A DNA stretch of 64,000 nucleotides from assembly GCA_033675265.1 (NCBI GenBank), contig JAUJYZ010000691.1:72501-136500 (forward strand). The letters are read 5' to 3'. The notes below the pieces were generated by a model that saw only the letters and a list, made by a program, of their open reading frames with translations, was not told the DNA's origin and did not search any database. The DNA is from Actinostola sp. cb2023. Lineage: Eukaryota > Cnidaria > Anthozoa > Actiniaria > Actinostolidae. Positions 35,105-46,606 of this stretch are shown here, piece after piece (position 1 is the stretch's first letter; each line of letters opens with the position of its first letter). A program made the position numbers and the translations under genes.

Positions 35105-35356
35105 TTTCGCATTATTTAGAGATGACCGCTGTCCTTGACAAAAGACGCATTTGTATACAGGCTTAGCCTCGATTCAGAAACCAGTCCGTGCAATTCAAAA
35201 ATGTTTCTATTGTTTTATGTCAACATTTGTTCGTGTACTTGTTGTATTTGTGAATAATTTACACTGACTCGAGGCTAGCCCTGTACAAATGCGTCTGATG
35301 TCAAGAAGTACAGCGGTTTTACAACTGGATCTGGAACTGTATCTGTGAACGCGAAA
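35105..35356. repeat. ~250-bp palindromic MITE, copy 1
   Basis: Ends tttcgc / gcgaaa; inner inverted repeats acgcatttgta...caggctt and gtacaaatgcg. A second copy is at 52140-52377, over 90% similar by eye. Confidence 0.8.
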
Positions 35357-35409
35357 AGGGACTACTACGGTTCAATAGTTTCAAATACAACTTATTTATG
35401 CATAACTTA

Positions 35410-36366
35410 TTTAAACACGAGGGCGCACTATAAAAGGAGAGGTACCTAGGGTAAGTTCGTTGGATCTGTCAATCAAATTTACCGAGCTAGACGTCACAGA
35501 GAGAGGATCTCAAGAACTGCAAGCTCTATAAATCAATCTAATGAACAAGAAACTGTGGAAATAAGTACTAAAACGCACATGGATAATTTTTATTGTACAA
35601 ATCACTATCAGTTTTCACTTTGGTAAAATAAAATTATTGTACTTTGAACTGGAACCATTAGCCGTTTTGAAGTCGCACGGCTCTAGTATTCTGCTTATAT
35701 CGTTTCTTTCGTAGGTAGTCCTAAAATTTACCCGCCAAGACATGGAAATGCCACTTGCGAATTAAATATACTCACAGCATAGGTTTCGAAACTTTACCGG
35801 CCTTTACCATAAAAGTACAGAGATGTACAAATGCTCGACACATTTACCTCGTAACAAGACGCCTTCGCGGCAAACGACGTCGTTCGTCTTGTTATGGTGA
35901 CGACGAAGACGAACGTAACTTGTGTAATGAAAACAATACTCTTGTCGCTTTATGTAGAAATGACTGAACATAGTTTTATGATTGGAAATGCTTATTACAG
36001 GCAAAGAGGATTTCGCTTCATGAATTTGTAGGCCTGGATAAGAAGTACGGATGTTGATTGTTGTGATACATGGTGCGCGAAATTCAAAATATTCTTCGTA
36101 CGCGTGGTGCGACTGAAAATCGTATAGATAACTACCGAATACGAAACATATTGACACGTCCGTCTATTATAACTGTTTTAGACGTAAATTTACAATTTCT
36201 TCATTGACTTTGCTGTTGAAATGTGACTTTATTAAGATAATTATTTCATCCCGTTGTTCAGCCATGTTCAACCATGTTCAACCATTGTCCACCATATTGA
36301 AACTCATTATTATTCAAAAAAATTTGGGCGGAGCGATGCCCTTTTATAGTGCGCCCTCGTGTTTAA
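35410..36366. mobile_element. 0.96-kb element with TATA-like motif in its inverted ends, copy 2
   Basis: Ends ttaaacacgagggcgcacta and the complement at 36366, each with TATAAAAGG facing inward. Near-identical in layout to 14263-15205. The surrounding Penelope-type palindrome (caaatacaactta / taagttgtatttg) closes up when the element is removed. Confidence 0.8.
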
Positions 36367-36395
36367 GTTGTATTTGAAACTATTGAACCGTAGTT

Positions 36396-36435
36396 GTACC
36401 TGAAGATGGTTCGAATAAACCGAAAACGTTCGTCA
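36396..36435 (+). ncRNA. degenerate hammerhead-ribozyme-like motif
   Basis: Core CTGAAGA (36400-36406), stem II TGGTT/AACC around cgaata, then GAA and the palindrome AACGTT followed by C. Stem I is only about two pairs, so cleavage is doubtful. Confidence 0.4.
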
Positions 36436-36475
36436 AATATTGTCTCTACCATTTGCCCATATTTACAATCATATA

Positions 36476-37129
36476 TCATGGAGAATATAAGTCATTATAT
36501 TAATGTATAACTCGCAGCATTCACTTACATATGTAAGTACTAGTATAAACTAGTCGTTTCGTTATTTAATTTTAATTTTAAAGCGCTATTTGATAAATTA
36601 GAAATAGCGCTATATAAATTGATTATGATTATGATTATGCTAATAGAAAGTGAAGTGCTGTGAGTTGAATTATTTGCAGGTTAACTAGGCACACTCATTC
36701 TACATTTCAGGCAAATAAATAATGACACGATATAACATATATACATTGTACATCTAAATGTAATCGATATATTTATTAACTTTGAAATGTAAACATTTCA
36801 ATAGGCGATTGATTTGAGTTATGATTAGATTTGTTCGCATTGAAAAACGGGCGATTGAGTAGTTGCATGCGAGCTCGATCTGGTAGATAGGTCAGCGATG
36901 TCGTCTCTGTATCTTTATTCGACAGTCAAATACATGCTGTCTTCTCTGATCGACTGTACATTTGTATGTATATATAGATTTATAACCAATTTATAGGGGG
37001 TTAACTTTAAAATATGGGGATTCAGTTCCTCCCTGTTGACACCCTTTTTGTAAACATTGTTACCTTACAAATAAAGTTGTTATAAATAGACTATATAAAT
37101 AAAAATAAAAATAAAAAATAAAAAAAATA

Positions 37130-37185
<56 letters not shown>

Positions 37186-37394
37186 ACAAACAAACAAACA
37201 AACAAACAAACAAATAAACATGTATTCCATATCGTCAAACTGGAGGTTTCTTGGTGTTGCAGAACACCATATGACGTTAGACAATGAACACAAAGAACGA
37301 GAAGAATGAACTTGAACCAAAACAATACCCTGCATACAAAGAAACCTAACCAAGAATACAATGCAGACTGTAGCACCAAGAAACACCCGTCAAA
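36476..37394. repeat. no gene; SINE-like tail and tetranucleotide microsatellite
   Basis: 36576-36640 contains gcgctatataaattgattatgattatgat, the kind of tail seen on SINE/LINE 3' ends; a related gcgctatataag(tatt)n tail lies at 41665-41708. An (AAAT)n/(AAAC)n microsatellite runs from about 37098 to 37216. Confidence 0.6.
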
Positions 37395-38724
37395 CCACAG
37401 GTAGCCCAAGCTCAGTATCAGTGGCGTAAATACAGTAAATGTATGGGCTTTCTTGTTCTGGTGTACTTGAATAAATAAATAAAAAATCGTTTGCCTTTAT
37501 TCGCCTCGTACTTGTTCCTTGTGTTGGCCTTTACCTCTGTAGGAATTTCTAGGCCATTCCGCTTGAAATTGAGAGAGTTACGGTGGTTTAAAAAAAAATT
37601 CCCTACCAGTAAGAAAATATAGAAGGTAGGTCACTCATGGCCGCCAGCGAACTCACATGGTCCCACTCAAATGCTCGTAAATCTCTCGAAACTAGACATA
37701 ACGCCAAATTTCTTTCGGTAAACTGTAGTCCAATACAAGTCCGATAAATCACACTACCATTCCTTTCTCTTACTCATCGCTATCTGCATCCATGAGGAAG
37801 GTTTTTGTGACTTTCATCGGCAACATGAACCTCTGTACCTTCAAGTCTGACACGGATTTTGAACGGCCGTACAAAAATGCACACACCGGGGAGGGACAGA
37901 GGTACATTTGACATTTGAATAAAATTTCCGTACCCTCCCGTGAGGATTGCAACCATATCTTGTCAGAGATTATAACAAAATCTTTTCTTCGAACCGTGTT
38001 GATTTTCAATACCACATTTGGAATTTGCTCCAAAGGCCTTTTCCTTGAAATCAGAAGCATTAATTTGACAGAAGAAATACTGTAATCTCTATGATAGAAC
38101 GAAATTTTGTTCAAGTGTCAACTTGATTAGATTATTACTACTGCACGTTCGTATTTTGAACGAGCTTCACGCTCCTGGACGACACGTGTTGAAATAAACT
38201 ATTGTATTGTATTGTACCTCTGTCCCTCCCCGGTGTGTGCATTTTTGTACGGCCGTTCAAAATCCGTGTCAGACTTGAAGGTACAGAGGTTCATGTTGCC
38301 GATGAAAGTCACAAAAACCTTCCTCATGGATGCAGATAGCGATGAGTAAGAGAAAGGAATGGTATTGTGATTTATCGGACTTGTATTGGACTACAGTTTA
38401 CCGAAAGAAATTTGGCGTTATGTCTAGTTTCGAGAGATTTACGAGCATTTGAGTGGGACCATGTGAGTTCGCTGGCGGCCATGAGTGACCTACCTTCTAT
38501 ATTTTCTTACTGGTAGGGAATTTTTTTAAAAACCACCGTAACTCTCTCAATTTCAAGCGGAATGGCCTAGAAATTCCTACAGAGGTAAAGGCCAACACAA
38601 GGAACAAGTACGAGGCGAATAAAGGCAAACGATTTTTTATTTATTTATTCAAGTACACCAGAAAAAAAAGCCCATACATTTACTGTATTTACGCCACTGA
38701 TACTGAGCTTGGGCTACCTGTGGT
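37395..38724. repeat. near-identical inverted repeat, 512-bp arms, 306-bp spacer
   Basis: 37395-37906 and 38213-38724 are reverse complements with only a handful of differences. The outer ends are accacaggtagccc / gggctacctgtggt. Each arm holds the same C-terminal coding segment ending DADSDE plus about 370 bp beyond its stop. The spacer ends with gaaataaactattgtattgta, like a retroelement 3' tail. Confidence 0.9.
37770..38067 (-). CDS. probable terminal exon of an unrecognised protein
   Basis: An open frame of about 98 codons ends with the TAA at 37770-37772. A splice acceptor (gattacag) precedes it near 38068. Reading from the acceptor it begins ISSVKLMLLISRK, includes CPSPVCAFLYGRSK and ends DADSDE. 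No ATG heads it, so it is an exon rather than a gene. The last 45 codons or so lie in the inverted repeat and recur on the plus strand at 38213-38350. The acceptor phase also fits the donor at 39451 of the KDZ-like exon upstream. I do not recognise a family. Confidence 0.4.
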
Positions 38725-38888
38725 CAAACTGGACACGACTGTGCACATCAGCAAGGCTAAACCGTTTGTGACCTTGAGGAATGCTTCCAGCAACTAATAA
38801 AGTTGTGCTTGGCATGATAAATTTGTGAAAAAACGAACATTATTGAAGTAAATAATTATACATAATGAGTAATATTTTTCCAAAACGG

Positions 38889-40437
38889 TTACAACAAAGA
38901 GGAACCTAATCCCCATATCGAAGCTGTACCCCAATCAAGTTCATAAATATAAACATTGTCTTCTCCTTGCGATGCCACTCCAGCAATGAATAAAGTTGAC
39001 TTTGATCTGGTTATTTTGCTTGAATAAACACCGATCAAAAAACAACGTACGCAACGAAGAAGCAACATGCTGTTCGCAGGGACTGCCGCTGATCTTACGT
39101 ACAGTAGGTTCAGAAAATCATCGCCAGCCCGCAAGATCCGGAGATTCGCAAGAGTATATAGTGGCCGGGAAAACGCACCCGCATGTACACAGGGACTCCG
39201 CCAAGATTAGTGTCGCTGCTCGCATACGCTCGCAGCAATAATTCTATATGTACTCATTTCGAGAAAGCTAGTCAGCCTTAGTGACAAAGCTGTTACTATT
39301 TAGTCTTAATTCAGTCAACTCATTTTGAATGTTTGTCTTGTTACACTGCAATATGATGTTGTTCATTCATGAAGAATAGGGGTGTAAACAATTCCCATGA
39401 TTCTTCAGGATCTCAACTAACTTTCTTGAAATGAATATTGTGAAACTCACCTTGGACTAACTTGAAGGCCCTCTGAAAGACAACTTTTGGTTCGTTTGGC
39501 GTAAATGAGAACCTTAACCATTACAATGACATCACCAGAAGCAGGACATACATTTAAAAACTGACAGTCATAGTCACGCAAAGATTTGTATCTGTCACGT
39601 AAGTCTTCATGTGACTCAATCAACTCATTTATGCATTCTTCCATGTCCAGGAAGGCCTGACACACAAGCACTGAAGGTGTGGCCATACCATACACAGTAT
39701 TGTAGGAAGCCATAGATAATGTGTTCTGAAGTTCCAAATGGTCATTATACATCATAGTAACAGGTATTTCACGGTTGATGACGTCGCATTCATCAAATGT
39801 TGTCGTTAGATTAGTGTTGTTACTACTGTAGTATAGCCTGAAGGAAAATTTGGTTTGGCTGCTACCATAGTTGCAATTGATATCTTGTGATGTGCTTAAT
39901 GGTGTTGCAGAAAATTGTGACGGAAACATAGGAACAGACGTTGAAGTATCCTCTTTATGTTGGTTCAAAGGACTTGCACTCAAAGTCGGGTTACTTATAC
40001 CATTGTCAGTGTTTCTCTCATTCAACTTCAGACACTCAACCTCACCTTCCTCAAATTTTTCATGAAATTCCTCATCTGATTCCTCATTTTTGCAGTCAGA
40101 GTTGTCAACAGTTGCCTTTTTGTGACTGTGGCACTTTTTAGGTTGTCTGTAGTCTTGCATTACTTGTTCTAGCTGACTACAGTGAGAACAGGGTGCACAT
40201 TTCATTGCAACAAGAGAATCTCCACAATTGAACAAAATCACACTAGGAATTTGCAGTGAGATGGAAGGCAAAAAGACAGGGTAAGGAGGTAATGTGTCGT
40301 AAGTAAAATGTGCTGCAAAGGAATGTTCAACACACTTTTTGTCTGGGATTTGTTGGCAGGCTGCACAAGGCTTGGATGATATGGTGGCAGATATTGTGAC
40401 ATAACACCGGCAGCTTTGCTCTTCTGGACAAGTAGAA
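38889..40437 (-). CDS. partial KDZ-like transposase gene, two exons
   Basis: Exon 39451-40437 (acceptor tttctttag, donor gtgagt) is followed by 38889-39006 (acceptor aaataaccag, stop TAA 38889-38891); the phases match. The large exon starts with a cysteine-rich segment (CPEEQSCRCY, KPCAACQQIPDKKC), then a block around PPYPVFLPSI and CAPCSHC, an acidic linker, and a segment with ALVCQAF-like helices and FLNVCPASGDVIVM. The order (Cys-rich module, then helix-rich region, then a CP-containing block) recalls CxC/KDZ (Kyakuja-Dileera-Zisupton) transposases; I hold this loosely. Upstream exons were not found. The final 39 residues (SKSTLFIAGVASQ...) are unfamiliar; a diverged copy lies near 38731-38816. 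Alternative: an unrelated host gene. Confidence 0.45.
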
Positions 40438-41461
40438 CTAAAGAAATTAAGAACAATTAATACAGACCACACCAGTGTTAACTATCAATACAGCCATCTC
40501 ATTTATACCAAACCGAAGAGATGCATCGTTAATTCCAAAATTGAAATTGCAACACGATTGCTAACATAACTAGGAATAATATGCTAAATTGGCGACAACG
40601 TATTTGGCATAATTTATCCGCGCTATTTCAAGTAGTGTTTTCTTCTGAAATAGAAACACATTTATAAAATATAGACTATAAAATACTTTGAAAGATTAAA
40701 TTTGTCAATAATCTTCAGGAGGTACAACACAATACTTGTATAGATGGTACATACAATTTTTTGAGTATACACTGTTAAATTTAAAATATTTTGGCAGCCC
40801 AAGCTGGATGTTTTCATCAGTCATTCAGGAAAATGCAAAACTTTCAGTTTGAACTAAATATTGAAATGAAATAAATGCTCGTATCGCGCTTCTCGTCTCA
40901 CTGTTTTATTTTGAGACGTCAATATAACGTGGCATTGAACTCTCAAAATTACCACGTTTGATTGGTTCACATGATATAATTGACAGCAAAAACATTATTT
41001 TGGTAACTGGTTTTCTACTACTATGCGAATCAGTATTCTTCGATTTATCCTATGTTTTCAATGAAAATGTAAGGGTATTTCGCGGCAGACCCTTTCATGC
41101 TCGTAGTAACAGGGACCGCGGAAACTGGGGGGGGGGGGGGGGGGGGGGGGGGGGGGCTATACTAGTATGGTACTAGTATATCCAGCCCCCTCCCCCCCCC
41201 TCCCCACTTTCAAGGGTGCTCGCGGTCCCTGAGTAAGGAATGACGATAATTCCCACCGCGACAAGGGCCGGTGAAATAGCAGATTCCATACCTAAGACAA
41301 GTACGCCAATACTCAAACGGATCCACTCAAACTACACCTGAGCGCCAAAACCCAAACAAAAGAAGTGCCAACACTCAAACAAACACTGTGAAAACGTGAA
41401 AACAATACAACGTACACCTAACTCAATCATATAACTCACGGAACTCGGACAAGTTCGTACT

Positions 41462-41557
<96 letters not shown>

Positions 41558-42042
41558 GCATTTATTTAAACACGATGGAATTACAGCATGGCTGGTGTGG
41601 TCGTGTATCTTATTATATATTATATTATTTTCTTTTCTTTGTCAGCGCTTAGAACAGTCCTGTATAGGCGCTATATAAGTAATTATTATTATTATTATTA
41701 TTATTATCTAAGTATATACTAAACTAAACCCGAAATCTCCGCCCCAAAAACTTTCCCAATTTTTCTAGTGTCAGACATTATGAGCTGAAACTTCGCCCTT
41801 TTACTAATTTCGAGCTGCTCACTTTCACACTGCTGTTCGATTCATGGGAGTTAAGGTCACGTGACCTCTTAGTGCAAGTCGCCTATTGTGAAAGGGGTTA
41901 GGATCGCTTTAAGCCAAAATAAGATGCGCATATTTGTATATTTTTATTTATTACAATTAGCCTCGAATAAATGGTTGGGCTGCCTGTGCTCAAATATCAT
42001 CGCTTACCTTCTTCCCCAGACAATCACTTGTTTTTCATCAAG
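40438..42042. repeat. no exon recognised; poly-G palindrome and (TAA)n
   Basis: 41107-41232 is an inverted repeat (agggaccgcgg / cgcggtccct) with a ~31-bp G run opposite C runs around tatactagtatggtactagt. A (TAA)n run covers about 41462-41560, and gcgctatataagt plus (ATT)n lies at about 41665-41708. Confidence 0.6.
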
Positions 42043-43384
42043 ACTTTGGGATATAATTAGATGTAAGGCATCTGTGATAGCATGGTTGCTGAATAGTGGG
42101 ACACTGTGAACCTTTGGGATATAATTAGATGTATAAGGTATCCGTGATAGCATGGTTGCTGAATAGTGGGACACTGTGAACCTTTGGGATATAATTAGAT
42201 GTATAAGGTATCCGTGATAGCATGGTTGCTGAATAGTGGGACACTGTGAACCTTTGGGGATATAATTAGATGTATAAGGTATCCGTGATAGCATGGTTGC
42301 TGAATAGTGGGACACTGTGAACCTTTGGGATATAATTAGATGTATAAGGTATCCGTGATAGCATGGTTGCTGAATAGTGGGACACTGTGAACCTTTGGGA
42401 TATAATTAGATGTATAAGGTATCCGTGATAGCATGGTTGCTGAATAGTGGGACACTGTGAACCTTTGGGATATAATTAGATGTATAAGGTATCCGTGATA
42501 GCATGGTTGCTGAATAGTGGGACACTGTGATGTACCTTTGGGATATAATTAGATAGTGGGACACTGTGACCTTTGGGATATAATTAGACGTGGGTATAAG
42601 GTATCCGTGATAGCATGGTTGCTGAATAGTGGGACACTGTGAACCTTTGGGATATAATTAGATGTATAAGGTATCCGTGATAGCATGGTTGCTGAATAGT
42701 GGGACACTGTGAACCTTTGGGATATAATTAGATGTATAAGGTATCCGTGATAGCATTGTTGCTGAATAGTGGGACACTGTGAACCTTTGGGATATAATTA
42801 GATGTATAAGGTATCCGTGATAGCATGGTTGCTGAATAGTGGGGGACACTGTGAACCTTTGGGATATAATTAGATGTATAAGGTATCCGTGATAGCATGG
42901 TTGCTGAATAGTGGGACACTGTGAACCTTTGGGATATAATTAGATGTATAAGGTATCCGTGATAGCATGGTTGCTGAATAGTGGGACACTGTGAACCTTT
43001 GGGATATAATTAGATGTTGCTGAATATATATAAGGTATCCGTGATATCCGTGATCATGGTTGCTGAATAGTGGGACACTGTGAACCTTTGGGATATATTA
43101 ATTAGATGTATAATGTATAAGTATATCCGTGATAGCATGGTTGCTGAATAGTGGGACACTGTGAACCTTTGGGATATAATTATATGAATAGTGGGACACT
43201 GTGAACCTATATATAAGGTATCCGTGATAGCATGGTTGCTGAATAGTGGGACACTGTGAACCTTTGGGATATAATTAGATGTATAAGGTATCCGTGATAG
43301 CATGGGTGCTGAATAGTGGGACACTGTGAACCTTTGGGATATAATTAGATGTATAAGGTATCCGTGATAGCATGGTTGCTGAAT
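42043..43384. repeat. 70-bp satellite array, about 19 copies
   Basis: Unit: cctttgggatataattagat, gtataaggtatccgtgatag, catggttgctgaatagtggg, acactgtgaa. Most copies are identical over long stretches; irregular partial units cluster at 42530-42600 and 43010-43210. Since 70 is not a multiple of 3, the repetitive frames seen are artefacts. The sequence just right of the array (43385-43450) recurs at 44808-44872. Confidence 0.97.
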
Positions 43385-43496
43385 AATGAACTACTTCTGT
43401 ATGACCATACAAAGAAGCTTTTTGGTTTCACATTTAAAATCTATCTAAACATCTTTGAAAATCTCCAATTTTCTCTACTTGTGGTATGTTTAGTAA

Positions 43497-43670
43497 ATAA
43501 ACCCCTTCTGGCGACTGGTATATCGGCTGATAATGTCCGCGGCTGAGAGATGGTCCGAAAAATGAACAGTTGGCCGAGAAGCGAAGCTTCGAGGGCAACT
43601 GTGATATTTTGAGAACCATCTCTAAGTCAAGGACATTATCAGCCGATATACTTGTAAGCCAGAAAGGGGC
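43497..43670. mobile_element. ~175-bp palindromic MITE
   Basis: aaaccccttctggc and tatatcggctgataatgtcc on the left are mirrored by ggacattatcagccgatata and gccagaaaggggc on the right, with an inner hairpin cagttg...caactg. Confidence 0.8.
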
Positions 43671-44204
43671 TTATTACTCGGGCTTCCTGTGGAAGGCTCG
43701 AGTCTAAGAATGCAGGCTGTTCTTCTTTTTCGTCGTCATGTTTCTACGCCAAATCTGCAAGTAGTCACCATAGCGCATGCGTGTTTACCGCTAACGGCAC
43801 GGTACTAAATCACGGGGCCAAGCTGATCTTCTCTGTTTCGTTCCAATTTTAGTATACAGAAGTTGTGGTCAGCAGCTTATCAACGAAATTCAAGATGGCG
43901 GACGTACGTACGTATTAAACGATAAATCAAATCACCAGCATTCAAAAAGGATTCTGCCGTGCTCCCTTGCTCGAGCCAGTCGAGTTGTTCATTAATACTG
44001 CTTGAAGTTAAATATGCAAATATCCTAGAGAATATTTTTTGGCCTTGCAATTCTGTCTGAAAGTGTTTTTCTAACAGATGTCTGTGGCTTAGTAAGAACT
44101 CGTAATTTTATTGATGAGTTTGTGAAATCGTTTCTTGCAAGGTAATCGAAATATGCTTCGCCGGCTGTCAGCTACAGCAGTGTCAGTGTTGAAGCTAATT
44201 AGCA

Positions 44205-44620
44205 ATTACCAAATCGAGCAGGGTACTGGGACCAAGTCCGTAAAACTAATTCAATAAGAAACTAGCAAAAATGGGCATCATTTTCTGAGAGAGCAGACCA
44301 AACTTAGCTAATCTGGAAAGTTTGGTGAACTTTGGCTTAATATTGACGATGCTAGAGGATATCAAATATGTATATTTTCCCATACAAACTCTGTAAATTT
44401 TTGATGTTGTCCATCCAAACCATACATTCACTGTAAAATTTTGGCTGGACAACACAATTTCAAAAGTTTATAATTCCGATAGAATTCGCTCAAATCACAT
44501 CAAACTTTGCACAGATGCTAATTTCAACATGCTCTTTCATGTCATGAACTTAGTTTCATAATTATATTAATTCTAATAAACTCGTTCTCAGTCCCCTGCT
44601 CGATTTGATAATGTCTAATT
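44205..44620. mobile_element. ~415-bp inverted-repeat element
   Basis: attaccaaatcgagcaggg (44210) and cccctgctcgatttgataatgtctaat (44593-44619) are mirrored ends. No coding content. Confidence 0.65.
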
Positions 44621-45265
44621 ACGTATGCATGCTCTACTGAGTCACGCAAGGAGTGACCAAACGCTGTTTTCTGCACTATTTTCTGAAATAGTTCCCTAAA
44701 ATCAGCTATTAAAATCTAAGGATGTTTGCGATTGTATTTTTGCTATTCACTGACCCATTCTGAGCGTGGAAATTCTGCTTTAAATTGTGCAAGTAATAGG
44801 CTAAAACTACTTCTGTATGATGATACAAATAAGCTATTAGGTTTCACATTTAAAATCTATCAAAACAGCTTTATTAAGAAGCCCGAGTTCACGCTAGTAG
44901 AGCGTCTAGTTTATTTTATAACCCTTCGATAAATGTTCTACGTCGACTTCAATGTTGAAGAAACTGAAATAAAGTGACGGATGAAGAAAACAAGTTTCAC
45001 CGAGTTCAACTATCCGTTCCGTTTGAGATCTTTTCATGTGTAAACTTCTAAAAAAGTATTCGAAAATAAAAGATTGATAGGTTTTGAAGCTTTTTGAGTG
45101 GTTTTCTTGATATTTTGGGTTTTAATATGAGTGACTCAGTTTTGGGCGCCGATGTTGACGTTTGTTCGTAGTTCAAGGATCCGAAAAAACTATTAAAAAA
45201 AAATACCTCAAATATCTGTCGTATCGACGTTAAAATCCCCCAAAAGAAACAAGTACACCACATGT

Positions 45266-45491
45266 ATGTTGTACAAGCTAATTTACCTACGACGCAAAGA
45301 GAACGAGAACGTGAGTTCGTTATTTGTGCAGATAGTTAATTGTTTTCAGTCAACCGGACCACAAAAAGACGATGTAATTCATGTAAGGGGGCGCAAATTT
45401 AGTGAAAACACGGAATATGAAACAATTATGAAAACAACAGACAACAAAACACAAACACAAGTAGCCAATGAAATGACTTCTAGACTCGAAG
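45266..45491 (+). pseudogene. open frame cut by a transposon, unrecognised
   Basis: A ~75-codon frame reading ...DDVIHVRGRKFSENTEYET...ANEMTSRLE looks compositionally like protein, but has no recognised domain. It runs straight into the target duplication ACTCGAAG (45484-45491) of the 45492-48777 element. Whether it was ever a gene is unclear; the supposed start at 45266 is not ATG and an ATG lies just upstream in another frame. Confidence 0.25.
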
Positions 45492-46174
45492 CGCGTAAAG
45501 GCCCGTCCAAACGAATAAAACATCAGTAAAACATTGCGTTTAACATCATAAAATATTGTTTTATAAAACATGGTGTGATGTTTTACGGGCTGTCCAAACG
45601 AATAAAACATGGTAAAACATGTTTTGTAAAACATTGTTTGCAAAAATCAATGGATGTCCAATCTCGTCCCCAGAGCCGTTATTTCTTACTGCGCATGCTC
45701 GACGAAAGAACTTGGCTCTCCAATATTTCATGCTTTGTGATTGGTTCTTGGAAAACAAAGAAAGAAACCGGAAATGAATTTATATTCCTTCAAAACAAAC
45801 AGATTGCCATGCCCACTGATATCTTCTTCTGACTAAATTGAAAATAAAGAGAATTCATAATGTGACCAGGTGGATCAAGGTCCGTTTGGACCGAGGGATT
45901 TTCAGAAGGACGCGATACGCGGCGAGAGTATCGGATTCTCGATAACACAAAGACAACCACACACTGAGACGAACGCTAGGACAGAACTGGTTTATTCAAA
46001 GCAAAGATTCGCTTACATATTAACAATTACGATGAATACTTTACGGGATGAAATTGACATATTATATAGCCTTATTATATAAACAAGTAAACCATTATTA
46101 AGGGTTTCCTTGTATGCAGGCATCAATTTAAATACATTGTAGTGGCTTCATCTGCATTTGAAATTTGTTTAATG

Positions 46175-46211
46175 AACCAAGCTTTCGGCCATCTCGGCCA
46201 TCTTCAGGGTT
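46175..46211 (-). ncRNA. hammerhead-ribozyme-like motif (left arm)
   Basis: On the minus strand: AACC, CTGAAGA, stem II TGGCC/GGCC, GAA, palindromic stem III AGCT, then T and GGTT. AACC pairs with GGTT as stem I. All catalytic-core bases (CUGANGA, GAA, H17) are present; stem III is too short to act alone, as in Penelope-type hammerheads that may need dimers. Confidence 0.6.
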
Positions 46212-46307
46212 ATGAAAGTACACATTTCCTACGTAGCTAACAGAAAGCGGTATCCATGGAATATTAAACAGCTTTCTGTTAGCTACGTAGGAAATGTGTA
46301 CTTTCGT

Positions 46308-46344
46308 AACCCTGAAGATGGCCGCGATGGCCGAAAGCTTGGTT
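46308..46344 (+). ncRNA. hammerhead-ribozyme-like motif (right arm)
   Basis: Mirror of the left motif: AACC 46308-46311, CTGAAGA 46312-46318, stem II TGGCC...GGCC, GAA 46333-46335, AGCT 46336-46339, T, GGTT 46341-46344. Core complete. Confidence 0.6.
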
Positions 46345-46606
46345 CATTAAACAAATTTCAAATGCAGATGAAGCCACTACAATGTATTTAAAGTAAACCA
46401 TTGCACAAAACACGACTGACATGCCAATACGTAGGAAATCCATCCTGACACACCAAAAACCTAGTGCCTTTCGGTTTAGACTTGAACAAGCTATGTGAGC
46501 TTCAATAACGATTTCAAATGTAACAGTCAATTTATAACTAAAACTTCACTTGGCTACAATAACAACCCGATAACAAACCAGTTCACGTATTAATTTATTA
46601 CCTCAC

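Larger units (their letters stand above)
35046..36475. mobile_element. Penelope-type inverted remnant split by two insertions
   Basis: 35046-35109 is mirrored at 36407-36475 (tgtaaatatgggcaaatggt, gagaca, gacgaacgtttt), and tttcaaatacaactta near 35380 is mirrored near 36365-36380. The right arm carries a hammerhead-like motif at 36396-36435. The palindromic unit 35105-35356 and the TATA-ended element 35410-36366 are inserted in it. Confidence 0.6.
46097..46392. mobile_element. Penelope-type palindrome with two inverted hammerhead-like motifs
   Basis: Arms 46127-46248 and 46271-46392 are near-perfect reverse complements around a 22-nt loop. AAGTAAACCATT occurs at 46085-46096 and again at 46391-46402, a likely 12-bp target duplication overlapping the end by two bases. 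No coding frame remains. Confidence 0.7.

Noticed and set aside
42004..43324. Repetitive minus-strand frames (MSHYSATMLSRIPYTS...)
   Set aside because: Translations of the 70-bp satellite; the frame returns only every three units and has no gene context.
42043..43384. Possible CRISPR-like array
   Set aside because: Units are contiguous with no unique spacers, and the DNA is eukaryotic.
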